Assembly: GCF_009728935.1 (NCBI RefSeq)
Contig: NZ_CP034235.1
Location: forward strand, 3,758,001-3,822,000
DNA length: 64,000 nt
Direction of reading: 5' to 3'
Source: Paenibacillus psychroresistens
Lineage (GTDB): Bacteria > Bacillota > Bacilli > Paenibacillales > NBRC-103111
Shown: piece by piece, positions 15,969 to 25,676 of the stretch
Position numbering within the stretch: the stretch's first letter is position 1
Layout: each line of letters begins with the position of its first letter
Program-made: the position numbers and the translations under genes
Notes under the pieces: model-generated
Database searches by the model: none
Told to the model about the DNA's origin: nothing
Seen by the model: only the letters and a program-made list of their open reading frames with translations

Positions 15969-16080
15969 ATCTTCACCTCATTATTAAATGTAAACTCAGT
16001 ATAGTTCAGTTGTTGCTCTAAAAAAATGTGATTAAGTAATCAGAATAGGGTAATAACGTAATCTCTTTAATATCTCTTCA

Positions 16081-16110
16081 TTAGACTAGATCAGAGCGGT
16101 AAGCTATAAT
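16081..16110 (+). promoter_or_regulatory. Candidate promoter of the YesM/YesN operon
   Basis: TTAGAC (16081-16086), 18 bases, TATAAT (16105-16110). Transcription from here would begin past the ATG at 16109, which supports the kinase start at 16145. Confidence 0.5.
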
Positions 16111-16144
16111 GACAGAGTTCTTAATTATGGAGGATGAGGAAGCT

Positions 16145-17980
16145 ATGAAAACAATTATGGAGTGGATCAAAGGATTAGTCCGAGCACTCATTCTAAAAAG
16201 TACCAAACGCTTGTTTAACAAGCTCATCCTGCTATTTACGACACTTATCCTGCTTGTTGTGGTATCACTGACGTTTATTTCCTCCAAAATGTTAGAAAAT
16301 GAGTCGATCACTAATATCATCACAAGCAATACAAGTAATCTTAAGCTCGTAAACAAAAATTTTAGTAATTACATTGCAGATATTGAACTGATCTCATTTC
16401 CTTATTTTAAATTTGAGCAGGTGATGAATGCCGTTTTAACAGAATCGGATGATTACTCCGCAAAGTCCTATTTAGAGGATTACCTGAGAGGCTTATTTTA
16501 TTCCAGAAAAGATATCGAAGGGATTTATTTGTATCTGATCGACAGCAAAAAGTATTACTATATTTCACGAGAAGATCAAAATCCGACGGTTCGCAATAAT
16601 AGTAACGAGGATATTATCAACTTAGAATGGTTTAAAAAAGCCACGCAAAATAATCAGAGCGGTACCGTGCAATCCCTGCTTTTGTCCAATAAAGAAGGGT
16701 ATCAGATTAATTATGATAAAACCTTTATGGCTTACCATCGAACTTTGCGGAACTTAATTGACAGAGCTCCTAAAGCAGTTATCTCCTTTTATATGAATAC
16801 TTCGGTTCGTGACGAAATCGTTAAGGATATTCCTTTAAACGAAGGGGAGCATATCATTTTCTCCGATTCGAATAATAAGCCGTTTTACCTTGATGATGCT
16901 GATTTTTATGATGATTTTCAGAACTCCACGACGAATTCTGTGCTTAAAGCTGCTAACCAGGAAGGGCGATTTACTTGGGGGAAGGGTAATGGAAAGTATA
17001 TGGTCATCTACAATGCTGATGTAGTTGGTGATTGGAAGTTAATGAAGGCTATTCCGAATAGTGCGATTTATAAGGTCGCACAAACTAATCGAAACCTGAG
17101 CTTTTTAATTGGTTTTTTATTCATAGCCGTCTCGATCTTGTTCATTGCTTTAATTTCAAATGCGATAACAAAGCCGTTAAAGAAGCTTTCTATAAAAATG
17201 GGTCGATTTAGTGAGGGTTATTTTGAAGTAGAGACCGAAATTAAAGGCAGAGACGAGATTGCGCTATTTTCCAGACAATTCAATACGATGGTGACTCGAA
17301 TAGATGACTTGATCAATGAAAAATATAAAATGAAGCTGATCGAGAAAAGTGCGATTCTTAAAGCTTTAGAAGCCGAAATTAATCCGCATTTTCTTTATAA
17401 CGCGTTGCAAGCCATCTCAACCAAAGCTCTTAAGAATGGGATGCAGGACATTACTGAAATGGTCGATGCTTTGGCTTTAACTTTAAGATATTGTATTAAT
17501 GGCAAAGATATCGTCAAGCTCCGAGATGAAATAAAGCATATTGAGAATTATCTAATCATCCAGAAGGCACGATTTGGCAGTCGACTTGAAGTGATTTATG
17601 AATTAGATGTTTATGCTTTGGATTTGGATATCCCGAAATTATCGATTCAATCTTTAGTAGAAAATTGTATAAAACACGCTTTGGAAAAAATTTCAACAAC
17701 GATCACGATCCTTATTCAAGTGCATTTTGCTGGATCTAATGCTGTGATTACGGTTAAAGATAACGGGCCAGGGATTGATCCTGATAAACTTACTGAAATT
17801 AACCAATCGCTGCAAATGGAGTGGGAGGATTGGGATGACGAAAGTATTGGATTGAAAAATTTAAATGCGCGATTAAAGCTGATTTTTGGAGACGAAGCTG
17901 GTGTGCTTATCCAATCCAGTGCAGCAGGTACGGAAATGTCAATCATTATCCCTGGAGGGAGTCGAAGCCAAGATGTATAA
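16145..17980 (+). CDS. YesM-type sensor histidine kinase
   Basis: 611 residues from the ATG at 16145, with AGGATGAGGA just upstream. Membrane segment 1 is near residues 24-45, then an extracytoplasmic Cache-like sensor of about 270 residues, segment 2 (LSFLIGFLFIAVSILFIALI), a HAMP domain, and a His_kinase domain with INPHFLYNALQ (His415). The ATPase domain follows (ENCIKHAL, DNGPGI, GLKNLNARL). This is the usual sugar-sensing kinase of Paenibacillus. It overlaps its response regulator by 8 bases and sits between permeases and binding protein of the alpha-galactoside locus. Confidence 0.93.
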   Translation: MKTIMEWIKGLVRALILKSTKRLFNKLILLFTTLILLVVVSLTFISSKMLENESITNIITSNTSNLKLVNKNFSNYIADIELISFPYFKFEQVMNAVLTESDDYSAKSYLEDYLRGLFYSRKDIEGIYLYLIDSKKYYYISREDQNPTVRNNSNEDIINLEWFKKATQNNQSGTVQSLLLSNKEGYQINYDKTFMAYHRTLRNLIDRAPKAVISFYMNTSVRDEIVKDIPLNEGEHIIFSDSNNKPFYLDDADFYDDFQNSTTNSVLKAANQEGRFTWGKGNGKYMVIYNADVVGDWKLMKAIPNSAIYKVAQTNRNLSFLIGFLFIAVSILFIALISNAITKPLKKLSIKMGRFSEGYFEVETEIKGRDEIALFSRQFNTMVTRIDDLINEKYKMKLIEKSAILKALEAEINPHFLYNALQAISTKALKNGMQDITEMVDALALTLRYCINGKDIVKLRDEIKHIENYLIIQKARFGSRLEVIYELDVYALDLDIPKLSIQSLVENCIKHALEKISTTITILIQVHFAGSNAVITVKDNGPGIDPDKLTEINQSLQMEWEDWDDESIGLKNLNARLKLIFGDEAGVLIQSSAAGTEMSIIIPGGSRSQDV

Positions 17981-19616
17981 AGTACTGATAATAGATGATG
18001 AAGAGCCATCACGAGATGCGATCAAAATTCTCGGGGATTGGGATAGCTTAGGCGTTGATTCCGTTCTAGAAGCGATAAATGGCAAAATGGGTATGGAGCT
18101 AGTGCGAGCAGAAAGGCCGGATATTGTGCTGGTCGATATGCGAATGCCCGAAATGAACGGAACGGAGTTTTTAAAGCTTGTGACCCAAGAATTTCCCGAC
18201 CTTGTTCGCATTGTAATCAGTGGATATAGTGATTTTGAATATGCCAAACAAGCCATTCAATCCAACGCAGCAGATTATCTATTAAAGCCTGTTAATAAAA
18301 CGGAGTTAAATGTTGTCCTTCAAAAAGCAATAGATAGCTTAAAAGTAAAAAGGAAAAAGGAAACGGAAAGTATTGATGCTAATATCTCGCTGAATATGTC
18401 TTTACCTAAGCTTAAAGAGAAGATATTGATGTCGATCATCGAACAAACAGTAAATCGGCATACCAATCAAGAGCAGCTTGAAATGATTTTTCCCGACAAT
18501 AAAAACAATAGCTTTGGTATTGCCTTGCTTAGAATCATGAATTTAGAGGAAATTAAACAAAAACGCTTTAATCAGGAGTCTGATTTATTATATTTTGCTA
18601 TCACCAATGTAATTAATGAGGTGGGCAGTGATAATTTTCAATGCTTCAGCTTCGTAAACCCTAAGGCAAAACGCGAGATAATAATCACTTTCACTTACGA
18701 AGGTGTATTCCCGGACGAGATCAAATCGTTATCCATTAGCTTTATGAAGCGTGTCGTTAGAAAATTAAATGAGTTATTCGGCATTGAAGTTATAGCAGGT
18801 ATTGGGGATATCAGCTCGGATGCGTTTGAGCTGTCCGTATCTTATCGAACAGCAGAGGCTATCTTAAATTCAGTGAATTTAATTGATTTGAAGGAAGCCA
18901 TATTTATCTATGTACTCCATAAAGATAGCTTTGAGAGCCATTCGATTACCAATCGGATGAGTTTGATTAAAAGTGCATTAGAAGACAGCAATCAAAGCAC
19001 GATTACTAATATTCTTTATGAATATACACATAAGATTAAGAAATCAGGTTATTTTAATATAGGGAATGCAGATCGTTCGTTATTGGAGTTTTTTATTCTA
19101 CTGCAGGATATTGCGATTGAATTTGGTGTACAACAGAAGGAGCTATCCAATGATTACGAAGCCGCGTTGCTGACTCAGGGGACTACATTGGACTATACTT
19201 CCTTTGAACAATTCGAGCAGGTTCTGTTTCATATTCTCCATTATTATAGCGACAAGATAAAAAGCTCAATTAAGTCCTCTAAGAATTTTAACGTCAACGA
19301 TATCAAAGAGTATATTCATAATCATTATTTTGAAACGATTAAAATCTCATTATTTACCCAAAAATATTTCCTAAGCAGAGAGTATTTGATGAAGCTGTTT
19401 AAACAGGAGTTTGGTTATGGGATTCATGAATATATTCAGAAGGTGCGCATGGAGAAGGCTAAAGAGCTGCTAAATGACTCCAATCTGAAAATACAGACCA
19501 TTTCCGAAATGCTCGGGTACAGCGATAAAAATTACTTCAGTAAGGCGTTTAAAAATTACTATCAGATTTCACCATCAGATTCAAGGCTAAACCAAGGGCA
19601 GATCGAACCGGAATAA
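17973..19616 (+). CDS. YesN-type response regulator with AraC DNA-binding domain
   Basis: 547 residues from the ATG at 17973 (CTGGAGGGA upstream, inside the kinase gene). Receiver domain: DDEEP acidic pocket, Asp55 in LVDMRMPEMNG and Lys in LLKPVNK. A middle region of about 280 residues follows, then a C-terminal AraC domain (FTQKYFLSREYLMKLFKQEFG and ISEMLGYSDKNYFSKAFKNYY). It should activate the divergent permease operon and the binding-protein/GH36 genes when the kinase senses sugar. Confidence 0.94.
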   Translation: MYKVLIIDDEEPSRDAIKILGDWDSLGVDSVLEAINGKMGMELVRAERPDIVLVDMRMPEMNGTEFLKLVTQEFPDLVRIVISGYSDFEYAKQAIQSNAADYLLKPVNKTELNVVLQKAIDSLKVKRKKETESIDANISLNMSLPKLKEKILMSIIEQTVNRHTNQEQLEMIFPDNKNNSFGIALLRIMNLEEIKQKRFNQESDLLYFAITNVINEVGSDNFQCFSFVNPKAKREIIITFTYEGVFPDEIKSLSISFMKRVVRKLNELFGIEVIAGIGDISSDAFELSVSYRTAEAILNSVNLIDLKEAIFIYVLHKDSFESHSITNRMSLIKSALEDSNQSTITNILYEYTHKIKKSGYFNIGNADRSLLEFFILLQDIAIEFGVQQKELSNDYEAALLTQGTTLDYTSFEQFEQVLFHILHYYSDKIKSSIKSSKNFNVNDIKEYIHNHYFETIKISLFTQKYFLSREYLMKLFKQEFGYGIHEYIQKVRMEKAKELLNDSNLKIQTISEMLGYSDKNYFSKAFKNYYQISPSDSRLNQGQIEPE

Positions 19617-19727
19617 ATGAAATTACTTTTTTACCCATAAGAGATTACTTAAGTGCATTCTTATTAAAGATCAATTTTATTACTATAAAGGTGTAGCAAA
19701 ATTATCTTCAATGGAGGGTTTAACTAG

Positions 19728-21023
19728 ATGAAAAAAATGGTTTCGATAGCAGTAAGTTCAGCAGTGATTGTTGGTTTACTAGCAGGATGTGGCAGTAATT
19801 CGGACAAGGCATCAGAGGGTACTTCAGCACCAACAGCAACTGGTGCAGTAGATTCATCCAAGCCAGTCACGATTAAAATGTTCACAGCTTCACCAGAATA
19901 CACAGATGCTTTTAATGCTTATATTAAAGAATACAAAACAGTTAAGCCAAATGTAACGATTGAGCTTGAAATTATCCAAGCTGATTATCCGACGATTCTT
20001 AAATCGAAGATTGCTTCAGCCAATATCCCGGATGTATTCCAGTCAACAGCTGGAGGCGAGATCAAGCAGTATGAAGAATATAGTGCAGATCTAACCAATG
20101 AGCCGCTTGCCGCTGCAATGACAGACGCTGTTAAAAACAATATGTCAGCAGATGGTAAAGTTTTAGGACTTCCGGTTAAAGGCAACTTGTTTGCTCTAAT
20201 CTACAACAAGAAATTGTTTGCAGATGCAGGAATTACTGAAGTTCCAAAAACAACAGCTCAATTAAACGATGCGGTTGCTAAATTGAAAGCAAAAGGCATT
20301 ACTCCATTTGCTAACGGATACAAAGAATGGTGGGTACAAAAGCATATCCTGCAAAGCTTTGTTGATGCAGCTAGTGACGATGCAGGTAAATTAGTTGGAG
20401 AGTTTATTGCTGGAACAACTACTTTCAAGGATCACCCGATTATGAACAACTATTTTGATTTTGTAGACTTGACTGTTGCAAATGGCCTTCCAAAGCAGTT
20501 GGAAAGAGATTTTTCAGCTGAAACCAGTGACTTTGCAACTGGAAAAGCAGCCATCATGACAGGTCAAGGCGCATGGGCAGAAGATGGTATTCTTAAAATT
20601 ACTCCTGACTTCCAAATGGGAATCATGGGTTACCCGGTTAGTGATGATCCAAGTAAAGCATTGGTTATTACAGGTGCGGATCAAGCACTGAGAATTAACA
20701 AGGATTCCAAAAATGTTAAAGAAACAGTTGAGTTCTTCAATTGGCTATACACTTCAGATTATGGGAAAAAGTGGTTCTCTGATGTAGCTAAGGTTATTCC
20801 ACCAATCAAAGATGGTAAAATGCCGGCATTGCAAATCCCTACAGCTATGAATGAAATCCTTAAAACAGAAAAATCTGCCGATCTATCGATTATCTACTCC
20901 TTGGACAGCTTCAACCAAAAGCTAGGCGAAATCATGCAAGCTTATATTGGTAAAGCAAAAACTAGAGATCAAGCGATTGATGAGATTCAAAAAGCTTGGG
21001 TTCAATTAGGCGCAGCTAAATAA
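19728..21023 (+). CDS. Extracellular sugar-binding lipoprotein of ABC transporter
   Basis: 431 residues. Lipoprotein signal MKKMVSIAVSSAVIVGLLAGCG with the modified Cys in LAGC, then a Ser/Thr/Ala-rich linker and a family 1 solute-binding fold (VTIKMFTASPEYTDAFNAY; GYKEWWVQKH; GQGAWAEDGI). It is anchored on the outer face of the membrane and delivers sugar to the permeases encoded divergently at 14251-15968. A strong terminator directly after it should give it more transcript than the GH36 gene, as expected for a binding protein. Confidence 0.93.
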   Translation: MKKMVSIAVSSAVIVGLLAGCGSNSDKASEGTSAPTATGAVDSSKPVTIKMFTASPEYTDAFNAYIKEYKTVKPNVTIELEIIQADYPTILKSKIASANIPDVFQSTAGGEIKQYEEYSADLTNEPLAAAMTDAVKNNMSADGKVLGLPVKGNLFALIYNKKLFADAGITEVPKTTAQLNDAVAKLKAKGITPFANGYKEWWVQKHILQSFVDAASDDAGKLVGEFIAGTTTFKDHPIMNNYFDFVDLTVANGLPKQLERDFSAETSDFATGKAAIMTGQGAWAEDGILKITPDFQMGIMGYPVSDDPSKALVITGADQALRINKDSKNVKETVEFFNWLYTSDYGKKWFSDVAKVIPPIKDGKMPALQIPTAMNEILKTEKSADLSIIYSLDSFNQKLGEIMQAYIGKAKTRDQAIDEIQKAWVQLGAAK

Positions 21024-21050
21024 TTTTTCTTCAACAAAATAGGATATTGA

Positions 21051-21096
21051 AAAACTTAACTCGGCGCAGCTATCTTGTGCTGAGTTAAGTTTTGTT
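21051..21096 (+). terminator. Intercistronic terminator after the binding-protein gene
   Basis: AAAACTTAACTC (21051-21062) pairs with GAGTTAAGTTTT (21082-21093); six further pairs, two of them G-T, close a 7-base loop. The T-rich end allows partial read-through into the GH36 gene, which has no obvious promoter of its own. Confidence 0.85.
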
Positions 21097-21129
21097 TACA
21101 AGTTTATATAAGGAGAGTGAGTAGCTATT

Positions 21130-23223
21130 ATGAGAATTGAAGTGGTCGAAAATGGGCTTTATATGGTTGTATCCGTGGAAGTGGACTTAGATGTATTGTT
21201 GCTGCATTTTGGAGCGTTGCCCTTTGAAGAAGCGAGTATTAAAGAGAATCAAATCGCAGGCTTTCGTTTAATTGAAGTCCAGCTTTCTGGCGAGGATCGT
21301 GCCGAATATCATGGAAGAAGTCACCGTGCTTCTTTTCCTGGATTACGTTTGAAGTATGTCAAGCATGAGGATTCCCGAAATGAAATGGGTCGCAAATTCG
21401 AAATAACTTTGCAGGATCCAATAACTAATTTGGAAGCTGAAGCACACTATCAGTTTTATAATGGAATTGCAGCTGTTCGCTGCTGGACGGTCATTAAGAA
21501 TCGGGGAGCTGCTCCAATCGAATTGGAATATGTCTCATCCTTCGCTTTAACTGGGCTTGCTAAAGAAGGGAAACAAGACAGAGATGAGAAAATGCTGCTT
21601 TCGATTCCGCATAATGGCTGGCAAAGTGAGCTGCAATGGCGAACCTACACACTTCCGGAGCTAGGCTTATCCCATGTAGCTACACGTAGCTCTAAGCGTA
21701 TAAGCTGCAGTAATACGGGCTCATGGTCATCCTCCGAGCATTTGCCAATGGGTTATCTGGAGAATAAAGAGGCAGGAACCAGTTTATTCTGGCAAATTGA
21801 GAACAATGGGTCTTGGCACTGGGAAATTATCGATCAATTTGATCATTTATCCATCCTGATTAGCGGTCCAACAGAGCATGATAATCATTGGTGGAAAAAA
21901 TTACAGCCGAATGAAGAGTTTATTTCCGTTCCCGTTGCTGTAGGTTCAGCTAAAGGTGAATTTGAACAAGCAATTGCCGAATTAACTCATTATCGCAGGG
22001 CGATTCGTCGTCCTAATGAAGATAATCGTGAATTAAAAATTATTTTTAATGATTATATGAATTGTCTGTGGGCTGATCCAACTACAGCCAAGGAACTGCC
22101 TTTAATTGATGCAGCTGCTGAAGTGGGCTGTGAATATTTCTGTATTGACGCTGGCTGGTACGATGCAGGTGAATGGTGGGATGGAGTCGGACAATGGCAA
22201 CCATCGTCTGAGCGTTTTCCAGAAGGAATTAAGTTTGTGCTGGATTATATTCGCAGTAAAGGAATGATTCCTGGTCTATGGCTGGAGCTGGAGGTCGTAG
22301 GTATTAACAGCTTGCTGTTGCCTGAAACCACAGAGGATTGGTTTTTCAAACGCCATGGAAAGCTAGTGAAGGATCGCAGCCGTTATCAGCTGGATTTCCG
22401 TCATCCCGAGGTAATTAACCATGCTAATGAAGTGATAAGAAGGCTAGTGGAGGATTACGGGGTAGGCTACATTAAGATGGATTATAATATTAATGCAGGT
22501 ATCGGTACCGAAACGGATGCGGATAGCGTTGGAGATGGTTTGCTGCAGCATAATCGCGCTTACTTGGCATGGTTAGATAACATATTTGCCCGATATCCAC
22601 AGCTCGTTATCGAAAATTGTTCCAGTGGTGGAATGAGAATGGATTATGCCTTACTCAGCCGTCATAGTATTCAATCAACAAGTGATCAAGAGGATTACGT
22701 AAAATATGCGCAAATTGCAGCAAGCTCACCAACTGCGTTAACACCAGAACAATCCGCAATTTGGTCATACCCTTTATCAGAGGGGGATGACGAAGAAGTA
22801 ATCTTTAATATGGTTAATGCTTTATTATTACGAGTACACCAAAGCGGTCATTTAGCCAAGCTTAGTCCGCGCAGAAAATCCTTAGTTAAAGAAGCGTTGG
22901 ATTATTATAAGAAAATCCGACTAGATATTGCTCATTCTCTCCCTTTTTGGCCATTAGGATTGCCTACTCAACAGGATGATTGGATCACCTACGGACTTCA
23001 TTACGGCAATAAGATGTATCTAGCTGTCTGGCGCATAAAAGGTGATTCTGCTACAATCGCTTTACCGTTACCCGCAGTATCTGCAAGAAATGCTACGATT
23101 AAATGTGCTTATCCCTTGGAAAATGATGCGGCATGGAAATGGAATGATGAGGTTGATGAACTGACTGTCACACTTCCCAAATTACTGACAGCCCGCCTTT
23201 TTGAGATCCAAATTGAGAATTAG
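21130..23223 (+). CDS. Glycoside hydrolase family 36 alpha-galactosidase
   Basis: 697 residues, close to the family's 700-730. An N-terminal beta-sandwich (1-300) precedes the TIM barrel, with CIDAGWYDAGEWW and PGLWLELEVVG. The nucleophile is Asp451 in YIKMDYN, ENCSSGGMRMDY is conserved, and the probable acid/base is Asp519 in STSDQEDY. A small C-terminal beta domain completes it. No signal peptide, so it cleaves imported melibiose/raffinose-type oligosaccharides in the cytoplasm. It is the metabolic end of the locus 14251-23223. GGAGAG ribosome site. Confidence 0.93.
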   Translation: MRIEVVENGLYMVVSVEVDLDVLLLHFGALPFEEASIKENQIAGFRLIEVQLSGEDRAEYHGRSHRASFPGLRLKYVKHEDSRNEMGRKFEITLQDPITNLEAEAHYQFYNGIAAVRCWTVIKNRGAAPIELEYVSSFALTGLAKEGKQDRDEKMLLSIPHNGWQSELQWRTYTLPELGLSHVATRSSKRISCSNTGSWSSSEHLPMGYLENKEAGTSLFWQIENNGSWHWEIIDQFDHLSILISGPTEHDNHWWKKLQPNEEFISVPVAVGSAKGEFEQAIAELTHYRRAIRRPNEDNRELKIIFNDYMNCLWADPTTAKELPLIDAAAEVGCEYFCIDAGWYDAGEWWDGVGQWQPSSERFPEGIKFVLDYIRSKGMIPGLWLELEVVGINSLLLPETTEDWFFKRHGKLVKDRSRYQLDFRHPEVINHANEVIRRLVEDYGVGYIKMDYNINAGIGTETDADSVGDGLLQHNRAYLAWLDNIFARYPQLVIENCSSGGMRMDYALLSRHSIQSTSDQEDYVKYAQIAASSPTALTPEQSAIWSYPLSEGDDEEVIFNMVNALLLRVHQSGHLAKLSPRRKSLVKEALDYYKKIRLDIAHSLPFWPLGLPTQQDDWITYGLHYGNKMYLAVWRIKGDSATIALPLPAVSARNATIKCAYPLENDAAWKWNDEVDELTVTLPKLLTARLFEIQIEN

Positions 23224-23239
23224 ATAATCTACAAATAAC

Positions 23240-23281
23240 AAATGGAGTGCGAACTGGAAATAGTTCAAGCACTCCATTTTT
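23240..23281. terminator. Bidirectional terminator between GH36 and CBO0543-type genes
   Basis: AAATGGAGTGC (23240-23250) pairs with GCACTCCATTT (23269-23279), with an inner GAACT/AGTTC stem, followed by T's. Confidence 0.85.
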
Positions 23282-23299
23282 GTTGAATTTGTGGCCATT

Positions 23300-23908
23300 T
23301 TAGCGTGCTTTCTTTTTAGAGAGAAAAGGATTGAAGGTTGGTTTTGGATTACTATAATCTTGTTGTTTTAATTTTCGGTAAGCACTTGAGATTGAATCCA
23401 CAATTATTTTCAAAAGTATAAAAGTTGCAGTTAAAACAAGGAGCGAGTAGAAGTAATTCCAATTGCTTAGCTTAGTTATACCCAAATACACAAAAATAGG
23501 TAAACCGATAAAGGCACAGGCAATTGAAATAAGGATACCCCCTATCAGATACTTTTGCCAAGAATCAAAGGTTTGGTATAAAATAGTAAAGGTAGCGGGG
23601 ATTACTGCAAACTCAACGGCATCTAATTCAGATATGAACGGAACGAATTGGTGTGGGTAACTCCATAAACCATAATATTGTCCAAGATCGTCCGAAACAC
23701 AAACGATATAATAACAGACCATAAAAGCAAGTGCGATCTGAAATATTCGCTTTCGATCGATGAATATAAACAGTAAACATAAGAAAATAGTATTAACGAG
23801 CACGATAATCCACCATTGATATGTGAATAAATCATGATGAAGCCAATTATTCGTTTCTAATTGATGCATTTGATTATTTAAATTTTCTATTTTTTGAAAC
23901 ATATTCAT
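23300..23908 (-). CDS. CBO0543-type integral membrane protein
   Basis: About 202 residues from the ATG at 23908; a second ATG at 23902 is better spaced from GGAGGGA, and an earlier one at 23953 would put that site inside the gene. Five to six membrane segments (IIVLVNTIFLCLLFIFI, IFQIALAFMVCYYIVCV, VIPATFTILYQTF, ISIACAFIGLPIFVYLGI, LLVLTATFILLKIIV). The tail is Lys/Arg-rich. The pattern resembles the uncharacterised CBO0543 family of bacilli and clostridia. A truncated paralogue lies at 13741-14151. Function unknown. Confidence 0.75.
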   Translation of the reverse strand: MNMFQKIENLNNQMHQLETNNWLHHDLFTYQWWIIVLVNTIFLCLLFIFIDRKRIFQIALAFMVCYYIVCVSDDLGQYYGLWSYPHQFVPFISELDAVEFAVIPATFTILYQTFDSWQKYLIGGILISIACAFIGLPIFVYLGITKLSNWNYFYSLLVLTATFILLKIIVDSISSAYRKLKQQDYSNPKPTFNPFLSKKKAR

Positions 23909-24023
23909 ATTCCCTCCTTCAAGAAAAGTATTTCCTAAAGGTTTAAAATTCATTACGTTTAAAATTAACGAATTGTTGGGATATTATCCTTCATATATTA
24001 GTTAAAGCGAGAAAGGAAATAAA

Positions 24024-24659
24024 ATGGCATTTAATAAAAATCAAATAAGTATAGTCATTCTAATCATTGCTTTTGCCATTTTAACTTATCTGGTCCAAGC
24101 TATTTCATCCTTTTCATTGGATCTTCGTATTACTCATTCGATCCAGAGCATAGACTTTGCAGCTTTCAATGGAATAATGGTTTTTTTTAGCTGGGCTGGG
24201 TTTCCGCCACAATCTGTAGTCCTCATGCTATTGTTTGTGGGCTTAATTTATTTTCTTGGTTTACGCTGGGAGGCAGCCGTAACCCTGTTAGGTGGCATAT
24301 TTGGTCAATTGCTAAATTGGTTAATTAAAGAGCTTATTCATCGAGATCGTCCTTCTGGAGATCTGGTGAACGTGGTTCTCAAGCTAGATAGCTATAGTTT
24401 TCCCAGTGGACATGTTATGTTTTATACGGAATTTTTTGGCTTTATTTGTTTTTTAGCGTTTGTTTTACTTAGGCCATCTTGGAAACGGAATGTGATTCTG
24501 ATTCTATTCGGCAGTCAAGTCTTAGCTGTTGGGATATCACGTATTTACCTTGGAGCTCATTGGGCCAGTGATGTGCTGGGAGCTTATCTATTAGGTAGTT
24601 TATGCCTGATAGCCATTATCCAGTTTTATCGATGGGGGAAGCCGCGTTATTTTGTCTAA
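24024..24659 (+). CDS. PAP2-family membrane phosphatase
   Basis: 211 residues, six membrane segments. All three phosphatase motifs are present: KELIHRDRPSG (KxxxxxxRP), FPSGH and SRIYLGAHWASD (SRxxxxxHxxxD). Such enzymes dephosphorylate undecaprenyl pyrophosphate or phosphatidic acid/phosphatidylglycerol phosphate at the outer membrane face. GAAAGGAAA ribosome site. Single gene facing a convergent hydrolase gene 12 bases away. Confidence 0.92.
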   Translation: MAFNKNQISIVILIIAFAILTYLVQAISSFSLDLRITHSIQSIDFAAFNGIMVFFSWAGFPPQSVVLMLLFVGLIYFLGLRWEAAVTLLGGIFGQLLNWLIKELIHRDRPSGDLVNVVLKLDSYSFPSGHVMFYTEFFGFICFLAFVLLRPSWKRNVILILFGSQVLAVGISRIYLGAHWASDVLGAYLLGSLCLIAIIQFYRWGKPRYFV

Positions 24660-24671
24660 ATTAATGGCTGA

Positions 24672-25541
24672 TTAATCTCTGCCCGCTTCATAAATTTTTT
24701 GAGCTAATCTTGCAGGTTCTGTTTTAGCAGTGGAGATATGGTCGCCATGATCTTTAATTAAACGGAATACGCCCAATCGACTGGACATATGAGGATGCCA
24801 ACCGTAGCCATCACCCTGAGGCAGTGCATTATCTTCCGTAAGATACAGATAGCTTTTTGGAATATTTAAGCTGTAGAATTTTTTGAGATCGAGTTTTTCA
24901 TAGAATGGTTTTGCTGGCTCTGGGGTTACATGGCTATAGATGCTTTGAGCTAGCTTTAAGCTTGCTAAATTGACAAAGGTTTCGCGGAACAAAGGGAAGG
25001 GAAGCATGATGGTATCATTATTTGAGCTCTGGCGTAGCTGTTGAAATGCCTCTTGTGCAGCAGGCGGCAATTCTTCTACCAGCATTTCGCCGTCCTTCAG
25101 CACAAATGCATCTAAGAAAACCAAACGTTTCAGTCGATCAGGCACTATTTGGGCAACAGTTTGTACCAAACTACCGCCAAAGCTATGTCCGACAAGAACG
25201 ACATTATGCAAATTTTTCGACACGATGAAATCAGCAATAGATTTTGTAATCACTGCATGTGTCACGTTTTTATTAGTATCTGCACCATGTCCCGGATATT
25301 CAGGTACATAAACGGTGTGGCCTTTTTTACTTAATTCTGCAGCTATTCCATCCCAAAAACTAGCATCAGCCCACGATCCGTGGATTAATACGAAGGTAAG
25401 CGGTTCTTGCCTCTCGCGATGGTCTTGTTGAAAATCTGCCGATGAAGGATATATCGGAATCCATTGTTCTTCAGAGATTGCACGATTATAAGCGTTTAAC
25501 CATTCTTGTTCATAAGACAGACTATTCGTATTCATATTCAT
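24672..25541 (-). CDS. Alpha/beta hydrolase
   Basis: 289 residues. FVLIHGSWADASFW is the oxyanion strand, VVLVGHSFGGSL the nucleophile elbow (Ser of GHSFGG), and the C-terminal DHGDHISTAK supplies the histidine. The Asp of the triad is probably near LTEDNALPQ. The HGSWAD.SFW pattern is that of esterase/salicylate-esterase-like proteins common in soil bacilli. About 30 extra N-terminal residues precede the fold and there is no signal peptide. Substrate unknown. Confidence 0.88.
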   Translation of the reverse strand: MNMNTNSLSYEQEWLNAYNRAISEEQWIPIYPSSADFQQDHRERQEPLTFVLIHGSWADASFWDGIAAELSKKGHTVYVPEYPGHGADTNKNVTHAVITKSIADFIVSKNLHNVVLVGHSFGGSLVQTVAQIVPDRLKRLVFLDAFVLKDGEMLVEELPPAAQEAFQQLRQSSNNDTIMLPFPLFRETFVNLASLKLAQSIYSHVTPEPAKPFYEKLDLKKFYSLNIPKSYLYLTEDNALPQGDGYGWHPHMSSRLGVFRLIKDHGDHISTAKTEPARLAQKIYEAGRD

Positions 25542-25676
25542 TTACATGTTCCTTTCAGATTCGGATGTTTCATTATATGCCCATAAATGGAGTAAGGTTA
25601 GTGGGCGTTTTTTTTTTTTTGAAAAAATGAACTTTTCTAAAGCTGTGGAGTCTAATAAGCGAGGTGATTTATAGGT

